Positions 46,755-56,960 of a DNA stretch of 56,960 nt are shown here, piece after piece; positions within the stretch are counted from its first letter, which is position 1; every line of letters begins with the position of its first letter. The stretch comes from Seison nebaliae (Eukaryota > Rotifera > Pararotatoria > Seisonacea > Seisonidae). The notes beneath the pieces are model-generated. The model was not told where the DNA came from and made no database searches. It saw only the letters and a list, made by a program, of their open reading frames with translations. The translations under genes and the position numbers were made by a program. The stretch spans positions 1 to 56,960 of the forward strand of contig JALJEE010001010.1 of assembly GCA_023231475.1 (NCBI GenBank), written 5' to 3'.

Positions 46755-47633
46755 TTATAGACGATATCTTAATTTGAAATAGTTGACGATGTTTAAACGA
46801 ATCTCTTCGCATGTCCCACAATGGAAACTTTCTAATTTTCGTAAGTTTTTGTAGAGGTGAACAATCATCGATTGTGGTGTCAAAAATTGTCCACAACGAT
46901 AATTATCTGGTGTATTTTTTAATTGACGAAGAATCATATGTTCATCATCAGCAAGAACAGAATTATATTCTACTGTTGTTGTATTGGTGGGATGATTATT
47001 TGATGATTTAGATATGGAATCTTTGAAATTTCTTTTATTTACCGTTTCGAAGTAGATGCAATCTCTCTCATTCGAATAAGATGGAGTGAGAATATCGAAG
47101 AAGATTAATGGATCGTTAGAATGTGTCGATAAAATTTCGTGAATATTATTCTTCTCAGGAGTCAAATGACAAATGTCACCGATAGTTCTCATTGAATCTT
47201 TCTCATATAATTCGTTCAATGTCAGAGTGAGATCATCTTCCAATATTTGTTGAGGAGTGAAAATTTGTAATTGGCAATTGCCATTCATTACTTTCATAAT
47301 ACCATGCATGTCCGGATGATTATGTAAGGGAATATTCGCATTTGGTTTAATGATGAATAATGCAACTGTTAATTGTTCGATTTGAACTAATTCCATATAG
47401 AACACATTCGCCATATCGGACTTGAATAATTCATTATTCTTCTTCTTCTCATATGATTGAGATGATGTTTCTTTCCCATTATTCAGATTGTCTAATTGGA
47501 ACTCTTCCAATGTGAGTTGTTTAAGAAATGAACAGATGTTCTTATAGATCTGATTAGATCGATGAACTGAACAAGAATATTGGATAGCAGAATGAAAGAT
47601 TTGAGTGATAATATTATACTCATTCTTGCTCAT
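46755..47633 (-). CDS. ADO: 2-aminoethanethiol (cysteamine)/N-terminal cysteine dioxygenase
   Basis: Single-exon minus-strand gene, 292 residues, ATG at 47633. ADO is a cupin-fold Fe(II) enzyme that oxidises cysteamine and N-terminal Cys of proteins, an oxygen-sensing arm of the N-degron pathway. The core is EQLTVALFIIKPNANIPLHN, with PLHNHPDMHGIMKVMNG giving two iron His ligands. NNIHEI supplies the third His, and FFDILTPSYSNERDCIYFET matches the FLDILAPPY...RDCHYY block. A Ser/Asn-rich insert follows near residue 195. The tail (about 55 residues) is longer than in human ADO. It converges tail-to-tail on the low-complexity gene, 38 nt away. Confidence 0.92.
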   Translation of the reverse strand: MSKNEYNIITQIFHSAIQYSCSVHRSNQIYKNICSFLKQLTLEEFQLDNLNNGKETSSQSYEKKKNNELFKSDMANVFYMELVQIEQLTVALFIIKPNANIPLHNHPDMHGIMKVMNGNCQLQIFTPQQILEDDLTLTLNELYEKDSMRTIGDICHLTPEKNNIHEILSTHSNDPLIFFDILTPSYSNERDCIYFETVNKRNFKDSISKSSNNHPTNTTTVEYNSVLADDEHMILRQLKNTPDNYRCGQFLTPQSMIVHLYKNLRKLESFHCGTCEEIRLNIVNYFKLRYRL

Positions 47634-48035
47634 ACTCTCTCTCTCTTAAAGGAAGAAATATTGAAATTGTCGATTATATAATTCTCATTCCTATTTTTCT
47701 TCTTTTACTTTGATGGACAAAAAATTTTCTTTTTTAAATATTTTTATTCTCCCTCTATTCTTTTACCAACTCCTCATTCTTTCTTATAAATACGAAAAAT
47801 AATTTTTCGAATTATTAGTTCAAATGACTTAAATAATTTCACACTAATTCTCATCATTTAATTTGTATACGATAAGATTTATGTAAGAAAACTTATATTC
47901 TTAATTTCGTTACTTATTTTTTTTTCACTTCATATTCATGAGACTCATCGTCAATATGAATTTTTGAGGAGAACAAAAAATTTCATTTACTTTCGAGAAA
48001 TACATAAAAGAAAAATAATTTGAACATTTTTTCGA
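47634..48035. other. divergent promoter region between ADO and the transporter
   Basis: 400 nt of pyrimidine- and T-rich sequence between two genes transcribed away from each other; no coding signal. Likely holds both promoters. Confidence 0.5.
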
Positions 48036-51000
48036 ATGGACGACAAATTTTCTCGATGGTAAATAATAATTACAATTTTTACGTCTTTGCATTTCTCACA
48101 TTTTCATCTTTTACTCTACCAATTCATTTTACTCTTTTATCAAATTTATTCAAATCGTAAAAATTCTCAGTTCATTTCCTCACCATTCTATTTTGTTCTA
48201 CATTCAGATTCAATCTCCAAGTCGAAAGAATATCGATCAAAATGATGGAGAATCAAATAACAACAATAATCGCACGATAAATGGAACGAAGAAGAAAAAT
48301 GATGGAAGAAATTCGGACGGTTTTGAAGAACACTTGAAATTTGAAGAATTGTCATTGGTATTGAGATGTGTGGGGAGTATTGGAGGAATGTTGATCGGAG
48401 GAATCCTCAGCGATTTGTTTGGTCGACGTTTCACTCTGTTACTTGCACTCTTCCTCCAATTTCTTATGCAATTATTCTCCTTCGTGTTGGTCGATCCGAT
48501 GTATTCCATTTCAACAATTCATTCATCACTCAATTATATGTCATGTGAAGTTGGTCCTTCTTCTTCAATTCAATCAAATCGTTCTTCAAAAACTTCTTCA
48601 AATTGTTCTTTTCTAGATGTTACATATCGTTATAATAGTTTTGTTGAATGAATTGAGTGTGTCAAATTATCGGTATTTATGGATTATATTATGGTATTTG
48701 TCTATCTCTTTCGTTCGAATGTTATTATACAGTTTAATGAATTTAATGTTACAATTCGATTTGGTAAATGATCTCTTCCAACAAACTCTTCAATTTTCCA
48801 TTTCACTCATCTTTACATTGATCTTATTCACTCTATTCATTATTCATTATGTGTTACAATTTTTTTTTTATTCAAATCCCAAATTTCTTAACTTTTTTCC
48901 TGTTTTCAGATATTTGATGGAAAGTTTCCGTTATTTGTTAGCTAACGATAAATGGGAATTATTGACAATTTATTTATTCTATTATTCGACAACAAGATCA
49001 ATTCCATCATTTACAGCAACTCTTAATCAGTTGCTGTCGATTTTACATGAACGTTTGAGTGAATTCATGAGGAATTCCACGTTCCAACTCTTCCTCAAAT
49101 ATTCCAGTTATAGATCCAATATTAATAGTTTGTCGCATCAATTACGTGTAACGAATCCCAAACTCCATTTGACAATTGATGAACAATTCAATGAATCGAT
49201 ACGTGCACTCCTTGAATATGAGAAAATGAATTCGATCGAATCGAAAAGTTCGTTTAAATCGCGAAAACTTTCGAAAATCTTTCATGAAATCCATCAAATG
49301 TATCTTATTAATCGAAATTATTTCGTTTCTTCTTACCAATTCCTTTCCTTCTTGACAACACGAATAGTTGAGAAACATAAAAATTCAATAATAATTCTCA
49401 ATCGTCATCATTCATCTTTCATTGAGAGGAATCATCTGATGAGTGAAAAAGGTTTAGAAAGAGTCTCTAATTTGAGTCAATCGAAAAATATTATAACGCG
49501 AACTTGGAAACAAATGAAATCATCGAAGAAAGTTCCGTTAATGAAAATATTCCAAAAAAATCAAACAAAAAATCATATGAATTCGTCTTCTTCTTTCATT
49601 CATCCTCATCATTTGGTAAGTGATAATGTAAAAGATTTGAAATTGACGACGTCTGATCAATCGCTCAATAAACTTTCTTGTTTTTTTGACACATCGAATA
49701 ATTATTCATCAAATATAATTCATGAATTATATCAAAAAAATCATTTAGAGAATGAAGGTGAATCTCTTTTGACAGGAATGAATTCGAAAGGTATTCCTCT
49801 CAAAATTTATCCGTCTACACATCATATGGAAAAATTACATCATCTAATAAGAATTTCATTGAAATATGAAGAATTTACTGAATTTCTTTTAATTTCACAA
49901 ACATCTCTTCATACACCAAATTCCACTTCTAACATCATTGAAAAAAATCGGAACAAAATAAATAATAACAACAACAACAATAGTAATGATGTTCAAATGA
50001 ATGAGGAAAGGAAATTATTGAAACAAATGTATCGATTGATTGATACGAATATTTTCATAGTATGGTGGGAATTGTTGACGTTAATACAAATCATTAATAA
50101 TGTGGTTAATCGATATCGATATAATATTGATCAATCATTCCAATCACTTACTAATTTCCCGTCATCTGCTTCAATGCTCATTAATCAATTATCAGCAAAT
50201 CGTTTCCAATTCGATCAAATTGACAATTCATTTCTGAATCGATTAAAGAGATGTTTCCATAACATCTTCCATTTTGTTTGTGGTGAGAATGATGAAGAAA
50301 CGAAAAACTTTTCAACTACATTACCACAAATTCAAATTGATAAAAAATCTATTTTCATAAAAAATTGTACAAATGCGAAAATCTTTTACAAATCTTTAAT
50401 CAATTCTCATTTCTTCATTATTCTTTTGATTTGGTTCTTTTAAATTTTCATAATAATTATTTAATAAATTCTTTTTAGCATGACTGTTGGTTCAATATCT
50501 CAATTGAAATTATATGACGATGATTTCCAATTGAATAACAACAACAACAACCCTATAGAGAATCATAAGGGATATTTATGGATTAATATCAACAATTTAT
50601 TATTGGAGAATCATCAAATTCTATTAAATATGAGAAATTTATTTTCATTCATATTCCAATTCATCTTCATTCTCATTTGTTCACTCATCTTTCATTGTAT
50701 TCTCAAACTGTTCATTTTTCTTCATTCTTCTAATTTGACATCTTAATTCTTTTCATAAAGACGATGTATCTTCTGGTTGTTTGCACGTTTATGTATCATC
50801 ATCATATTGGGTGAATGTGGAGTAATGATTATGGAATTTTATTATAATTCTCTCAATTTGAATAATGATGGAGAAATGGCGAATGATTCTACTCAAATCC
50901 GTTCAATCTTTTCTATTATCACATATCTCTTAGAATGGTTCCAATATTTGATGTCCGTTCCCATAGTCATCATTCTAAACAATTCAGTTCAGTCGTTTAA

Positions 51001-52185
51001 TCGGTTCTTTTTTTTTTCAAAATTTCTTTTAGTTTTTTAATTTCTATTTTTTAGAGGTCATTCTATCGGAATTTCTTGTTCAGTTTTATTATCAACAAAG
51101 TATTTAACTTTCATGTTTTTGAAAAAAGTTTTATTTCTCAAATATTTATTTCAATTAATTTTATTACATTTATTTTTCCTCTAATTTTTTTTCAGTTGAA
51201 TAATGATGTGGGAAAGATAATAATCAGAATTTTGTCCATTATTCTCTTGTTTATTCTTCCACTCATATTGAGACGAGTGAGGAATATCAAAAATTCCCAA
51301 TCTAAATTATTGGACGAACGATTGGAAAGTAGTCGATTGGTGCATGGTAATGGTAAAATGACGAATTCAAATAAAAACCGTAAAAAGAGAAAATGCAAAA
51401 TTTGTAAGAAAAAGAATGAGGAGGGTCAGTGTGGTTGTCGAATTGAAATGAAACGACGTATACCAACTATTGGAAGAAGTATAAGTTTGATTGACGACCG
51501 AAGAAATTATAGAAATAAATCCAATTTGAATTTTCGTCGTTTAAGTTTTCCCGAATGTCTTGATAATATTCATGATGAAAATCAGTTTAACTGGAAAGAA
51601 TGTAATGTTGTAATGGAGAAAGAAGATGAACAAGCACACTCTTCCGAAGAAACCATTTATTCACTTAATAAACGACATTCGTTGGAAGGTAAAAATTTCA
51701 AGAGAATTATTCCACACAAAAATAACTTTTGTAATTCGAAATATATTCAAATTGATCGACTAAACGATAATCAGATGCAATCGATTGATAAACGATCTAT
51801 TCAATTAACTTCATCTTTAAGAAAGTCGAATGGTGAATCATCATCTCCTGTTTGTAAATGTTCATCATCAAATCTTCGTTCTAAAAATGTTCATTTTAAC
51901 ATCACTCCAACTCATCATCAATCAATGTCAAATAACAATAACAACAGTACTCATTCGAAACCGAACAGAATAGTAAACAAACCACCTTATCGACCACCAC
52001 CACCATCAACAACAACACAATCGACATCAGATCGTTCTGAGATAAAATTAAGCGGAAATCGGAATAATAATCAAAGACGTCACTCGTCCACTTCGGATAA
52101 GAAGATCATTCGAATTTATAAAGGTAGAAAATTACATCAACCAAATAATAAGGAAAACAATAACATTAAATCATCATGTTTATAA
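48036..52185 (+). CDS. SLC22-like major facilitator with very large inserts
   Basis: Multi-exon gene. Exon 1 is 48036-48058 (MDDKFSR) and exon 2 starts at 48171; further exons cover about 48.2-50.44, 50.48-50.73, 50.77-51.0 and 51.07-52.18 kb. The MFS motif A loop is seen as GGMLIGGILSDLFGRRFTLL. Later, VLLNELSVSNYRYLWIILWY and YLMESFRYLLANDKWE match the TM5-TM6 region and the PESPRWLL block of SLC22 organic ion transporters. Two oddities: the chain begins at the equivalent of TM2, with no TM1 seen, and about 500 polar residues, including Asn runs, are inserted after the PESPRWLL-like block. A Ser/Asn/Lys-rich C-terminal tail of about 290 follows. Substrate unknown; some exon borders are not resolved. 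Confidence 0.65.
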
Positions 52186-52255
52186 TTAATATAATATATT
52201 CAAACATCTTTCATTAATCATTATTAAATTTTCTATTATTCTTCGAGAATTAATT

Positions 52256-55104
52256 TTAATTGACTGAAGAAGTTACATCATTTACTTTGAACTTCCACCA
52301 AGTAAACATCAAAAGGAAAAATGTTTCACCAATTTCAATTAATGTGATTATTGACATTCCATTCGTCATTCCTGTCACACCGCCAAAATCCGAAATGAAA
52401 CCATATATGTTGCGCATATTCTCAAATTTTTTAAATGAGATTTTCGAATCACCATATGTCAATGTTATGTGTACTCTTTTACGACTAAAAAATAATGAAT
52501 TCCGGTGTTAATTTGAATAAATGTTAGAATATAACAGTGCATGTTGATATGTGCCGAATTTTCGGGTTAGTTTCTCCATGCATATAGAATCTAACTCATA
52601 AGATTTGTTCTTTATAATTTCCTCCTTGAAAATTAAAATATTTTGTTGTCAAACCAAATGAATAATACTGACAATATCAACGGAACTCCAATTCTTCTTC
52701 TGATAATATTTTCTTACGATTCTGTTTGTCTTCACAGTGAATTTTTTGATATCCTTCTTTTTGAAGGAACTTTCAACAGTTTGAACTGTGAAAATATAAC
52801 GTCCCGTATTTTTGTTGTGTAAACAAGTTTTCTGAAAGTTCTTCTTGACCGACTCTGTCGAAGTACATTAGATCAATGAACTAACATTGGAAATTGAAGT
52901 AAACGTGGAATATTCATATATTTTTTATAATATGATGCACGATCAAAAAATGCTTCTTGCACTTCCTTTTTTGGTGAATTAAAGTATTTGTATTCGTGGT
53001 TCTTGAAATAAGACAAATTATGATTCTTTAAAAGATACCGATTCAATTTCTCATTATAGCAATCTTGTTCAGAATGAAATCTTTTAAAATCGAAGATATT
53101 GTTATTAAAATGTTCATCCTTTCTGCTAATCTTGGGTGTTTAAGAAATAAATGGCCGATCATTATATTTTTCAAATTAACCTGAGTCACATACAACTTAA
53201 CTGTGAGGTGTCTTCCAGCATTTATGCTTACTCCATTTGATAACAATCCAGTCATTCTTCTTGAAGCATGGAAAAATAGTTTGAGAAACTGTTCGGATGA
53301 AATTATTCATCCAGAGAAGAGGACATGAAATAAAACTTTGAACGCCGATCTTTCCCATACTAGGTTCAATTCTAAATTTAAAGAATTCTTCTTTGTAGTC
53401 TCATAATAATAAGGAGGATCGATATTAAAACTTAAGCAATATGCTTTATCCATAAATCTATTCCTATTTTGCTTTAAGGAGAGATATGCAAAAAGATATA
53501 ACAATTCGTGATTTGAAGAAATTTAACTGTTACTTTATAAAATTTTTCATATGGTGCAGATGAAACTTTAGCTAAGATAATACGATTATACCAAAATGAT
53601 TCATTCTCTTATGAACGAAAAGTGAGTATGAACATGAAAATGATATAATTATTATTTTACAAGAGACTAACAGTAAGGTAATACTCGCATCCGTCAATTG
53701 TCTTCAAAAAAATCATGGTCATAAGAAAAATGAAGTTAAACTACTGTGTAAATTTTCTTATCCTTACAATTGTTAGTCGAAGTATTTAAAAAGCCAAAAA
53801 CCAGGTTCAGTATTTCGACTAACAAAGTTGTAAGGATAAGAAAATTTACACAGTAGTTTAACTTTATTTTTCTTATGCGCATGATTTTTTTGGAGAGAAT
53901 TGACGGATGCAAGTATGTTAGTTCTTGATTATAATTGTAACCTAGATTTTCGATGTTCGTTGTATGGAAAATACGCATTGTTAATTGGAAGGAAACTTTA
54001 AATTGACGGATATTAAATATCGGAATAATCTTATCGAACATTAGACATGGTAAAAATAATTTCTGAAATAAAAACTTTTAAATTTTCAATAAATTTATCC
54101 TTATGAGATTTTATTTCACTTATCACATAAGTCACCAAATGCTTATGCGAAGTAACAGAAGTGAAATTCGGAAGGAGATTGTTGAAATCATTCTTCTCTA
54201 GTTTCGTTTTAAATAAACTCGTTTGTAAGTTGACGTAGACATGTTGATAGATTAATAACATAATCGAAATAATATTTGATTCTATTATTCTGGTAATATG
54301 AAAGTTATGTAAATTTAATTGACACCACGTTTTTTTTAGGGTAGATTGAGAATAAGTTGTTAATAAATAATCATCATAAGCGATGCTTTCTGAAGATTCA
54401 TTACTGAAGTAAACGATGTTCCTTTCCAATAATCGAAAAATATCGTCAATTGGAGAAGTGAGAGTAAATTTTCTGCCGGTTATTATCCTTCCCAATGTAA
54501 TAGAATTTTCAATAATTTCATTTGAACAATTTCCCAAGAAACTTAGAACATTCACATAAGGAGCAGTAGTGTTAGATGACTCACAAATCAATCGATTCTT
54601 TTCATTTTTATCATTTGAACATATTTTGGAAAGTAAATCATAATAAATTTGTTTCATTTGGAAGAAGATTGGAGGAATGGAATCGACCAAAAACACTTTC
54701 TCAAATTTTTTAAACATAAATAAATGTTTATGAAAACTATACCATTTTTCCAAAGAATTCTTCAATTTAAACCAATAGATGCTTCTTTTATGATTCTTTG
54801 TTCTTACCATTGTGTTTGAGCAAATAGAAATTGGAGGGAAAGAAATTGTATCTATATATTTTTCCTTATAAAAAACGATTTCTTGGTCTTTGATGTAATC
54901 GTTAACCAGTCTTAAAAATAGCCAAATTGATAAAACACAAACTAAATGTGAACAGTAAATTGACAAATTAGGCTAGATAAAACCAAAGCAAAATATACCA
55001 CAAATGAACAACAACTTCCATAAGAGTCTTGCGAATTTGGATTTTGGTTCATCATTTTGAAGAATTATGAGGGAATGACACGTTGTTCCATTGAACAATT
55101 TCAT
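52256..55104 (-). CDS. DEG/ENaC sodium channel subunit
   Basis: Trimeric amiloride-sensitive-type channel subunit. Exon 1 (55104-54984) encodes TTCHSLIILQNDEPKSKFAR. It splices in phase (42-nt intron) to TM1 (VCVLSIWLFLRLVNDYI) and the signature DTISFPPISICSN, equivalent to FPAVTICN, in the exon from 54941. Downstream pieces of the Cys-rich ectodomain lie near 53.50-53.31 (KAYCLSFNIDPP), 53.28-53.04 (GLLSNGVSINAGRHLTVKLY) and 52.9-52.68 kb. The last exon has ISDFGGVTGMTNGMSIITLI, with the FGG motif and the G-M-S selectivity-filter tract of TM2. Inner exon borders are not all resolved, and the inverted repeat at 53660-53937 lies in the apparent intron. Probably functional, though decay in the middle cannot be excluded. 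Confidence 0.8.
53660..53937. repeat. inverted repeat (foldback), about 125-nt arms
   Basis: 53660-53784 is nearly the reverse complement of 53810-53937 over a 25-nt loop. Shared landmark: AGTTTAACTTCA/T and ACTGTGTAAATTTTCTTATC. Arm ends are more diverged than the centre. It lies within the DEG/ENaC gene span, probably in an intron. Confidence 0.9.
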
Positions 55105-55319
55105 GTTGTGTTGTCTACCAATACTAATGTTATAACAATTTCATTCTAAACGAATTTTAAAAGTTCCAAAAATCTCCTCTATTTTTCCTTATAATCACGA
55201 AAAAGGAAATTGTTCGATGTGCAAATTCGATTTCAAATTATCCTTTTATCAAATATTAGGTTTACTTAACTTTCTGTAATACTTTTTATTGTTCTGTTTG
55301 ATTTTAATTTAAGGAAAGA

Positions 55320-55600
55320 AATGATATTGAATCGATCGTTAAAATTTGAAAAACAAATTCCATCAACCATCATTCACAAATGTCTAAAGTCTTTATCATT
55401 TTATGGAACGAAAATAAATTCCACTTAATTATCTCATCTTAATATGATAAAAAATAAACTTATCAAGTTAAACTGATATTCTAAATATCACAATAAATAT
55501 TATTGTTAGTAAATAAAGTAATCAAAGGCATTATCATAATACAATCTCTCAATCATTAACAGAAAATAGGTGGAACAATTGTCAAAACATTTTTTACGAC
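55320..55600 (+). pseudogene. decayed copy of part of the 24939-26519 gene
   Basis: Aligns by eye to about 25935-26210. Identical blocks include ATTCCATCAACCATCATTCA, TCTCAATCATTAAC and TTGTCAAAA, with the same order and spacing apart from indels. The copy has several in-frame stops and small deletions, so it cannot encode the protein. It lies about 29 kb from its source, between the DEG/ENaC and SLC20 genes. Confidence 0.88.
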
Positions 55601-55919
55601 TCCATTGAAATTATAATTTCTAATTGAAGTGCCAGATCACCACAGTACTGCTCAGTTAAATTTCGAATAAATCGTACAAAATGATTTAAGAAAACATCGA
55701 GCGAGAATGAGAGTTAAATTTAGAAATTATTAGAAATTATTCACCGATAATCTTTGAAACCAATTACAATGAAAATAATTTATTTATGAAAGAAGTTAAT
55801 AGAATTTGATTAAAACGTTTTCCTTCAATTAGATTAAACGGAAACTTTAACTTTCAAAAAATATAAAAAATTTAGAACTGAAATTCGTTGAAATTTCAGA
55901 ATGGATCAACATTATATTT

Positions 55920-56960
55920 TCAGATTTTTAGTATTTTTTTTATGCACCAAAAGATACCAGCTGATAAAATTCCAGCGATCGGCACTGTCACTATCCAAGC
56001 CAATCCGATTTTTCCAAACAATTTCAAATTAACATGCTTCCTATTTTCCAGCATACCTGTAAATATAACCGCACCCACTTGGCAATGGGTTGTTGAAACT
56101 GGTAATCCCAATTTCGATGCGATTAATACAGTGAATGCCGCAGAAAACTCAATCACAAATCCAATCGATGGGGTGATCTTCGTCAAATCTTTCCCTACCG
56201 TCCTCATGACCCTCCAGCCCAAAAGCCAAAGTCCGATACTGATTCCAACACCTCCAAATGCTAAAATCCAAATTGGAGTGCCGGCCTTTACACATATAAT
56301 ATATTATTTGATTAATAAGGGATAAAAATAACTTTACTTGTAACTACACCTTGACTCCATGTAATCCAAATAGTAACGAGAGGCCCAATTGAATTTGAAA
56401 CATCATTTCCACCATGGGCAAATGATGTGAATATCGCGGTCAATGTTTGCAGAAAAGCGAAAATATGAAATATTTCCGGAGGATCATTTTTGATAATTTT
56501 TGCTTTCTCATCATGAATATCGATCGATGTCCCGTCATATCTCACAATTCTACTACTAATAACTTTTTCGTCTTTGAAACTGTCTTTCTTTTTTATTTCA
56601 CCGAAATCACCAACGAAACTTAAATTATTAGTTCCCTTATCATTTGATTGATTTGAAGTAGAAACTTCTTTTTTCTTCTTACAAATACTAAAACAATTTG
56701 GCATCTTAATTTCCAATTCATCGATATTATAACGTTTCCCTTCAGCCTCCAAATCTTCATATGCTTTATCAATCCGTTTTGATATTCGAGGAATAAATGC
56801 AAATTGAACAATTATCGCTACAATAATTGGTATTCCTATCAGAAATATACTTCTCACCCATATTGGTATATTCATTATATAAGGAGGACCATAGAATAAT
56901 ATAGAAATTAAATTTATTAGTATCGTTACAGCATAAAATCCGGGTAATATGAAGAATCCT
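55920..56960 (-). CDS. sodium-dependent phosphate transporter (SLC20/PiT), C-terminal part
   Basis: Runs off the right edge. Na+/Pi symporter of the plasma membrane. The upstream exon carries membrane spans, then a hydrophilic loop rich in Lys/Asp/Ser (the large central loop of PiT proteins), then [20 protein letters not shown], the GANDVANA-type PD001131 signature. A 48-nt intron (about 56287-56334) leads to the last exon: [40 protein letters not shown] and [20 protein letters not shown], the second copy of the signature with the STTHC motif. It ends with [17 protein letters not shown] and a basic C-terminus, at TGA 55920-55922. The N-terminal half lies outside the window. Confidence 0.94.

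Noticed and set aside
53736-54041. 101-codon minus-strand frame next to the DEG/ENaC exon
   Set aside because: It runs through the foldback arm and lacks ectodomain Cys motifs; more likely intron.

Overview
The window is eukaryotic and animal. It is very AT-rich. Coding regions are broken by tiny GT-AG introns: those I could place by family alignment are mostly 41-60 nt. The families are metazoan: a DEG/ENaC channel, an astacin protease, SLC20, SLC22-like and SLC29 transporters, a BTB-BACK-Kelch protein and a neuronal calcium sensor. My best guess is a compact ecdysozoan genome, most likely an acariform mite, with an enoplean nematode as the alternative. This is inferred from gene content, intron size and the retained selenoprotein; nothing in the window names the species. 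It is not bacterial or viral, and I see no CRISPR array, tRNA or rRNA.

Layout, left to right. 1-195: a possible minus-strand exon running off the left edge. 0.77-3.1 kb: PDE6D (prenyl-binding chaperone) and an unknown two-exon gene, both plus. 3.2-4.8 kb: a neuronal-calcium-sensor-like EF-hand gene, minus. 4.8-8.6 kb: gene-poor. 8.6-12.0 kb: a TMEM272-like membrane protein and an alpha-1,3-fucosyltransferase. 12.5-13.2 kb: selenoprotein F (SEP15) with an in-frame UGA for selenocysteine and a complete SECIS hairpin in its 3' UTR. 13.4-16.6 kb: a BTB-BACK-Kelch gene, minus. 18.7-22.6 kb: a head-to-tail run of PMPCB, BOLA1 and AGA. 24.4-26.5 kb: two unknown genes whose coding regions overlap by 7 nt. 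27.1-30.5 kb: a tandem pair of fast-diverging single-exon genes that carry what looks like the Cys and His boxes of a ubiquitin-specific protease. 31.3-32.7 kb: PNKP. 33.2-35.8 kb: one or two unknown genes. 36.0-37.1 kb: an astacin. 37.8-39.4 kb: two unknown minus-strand genes 42 nt apart. 41.6-43.3 kb: an equilibrative nucleoside transporter. 44.4-46.7 kb: a low-complexity membrane protein. 46.8-47.6 kb: ADO thiol dioxygenase, minus. 48.0-52.2 kb: an SLC22-like transporter with a very large insert. 52.3-55.1 kb: a DEG/ENaC subunit, minus. 55.3-55.6 kb: a decayed copy of part of the 25-26 kb gene. 55.9 kb to the end: the C-terminal part of a sodium/phosphate cotransporter, minus.

The genes do not form one pathway; this looks like an ordinary compact chromosome segment. 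PMPCB and BOLA1 are both mitochondrial and adjacent. SEP15 shows that the organism decodes selenocysteine. The parts most worth follow-up are SEP15 with its SECIS, the USP-like tandem pair, the 7-nt overlapping pair, the altered catalytic motif of PNKP, and two long inverted repeats (30.8 and 53.8 kb).
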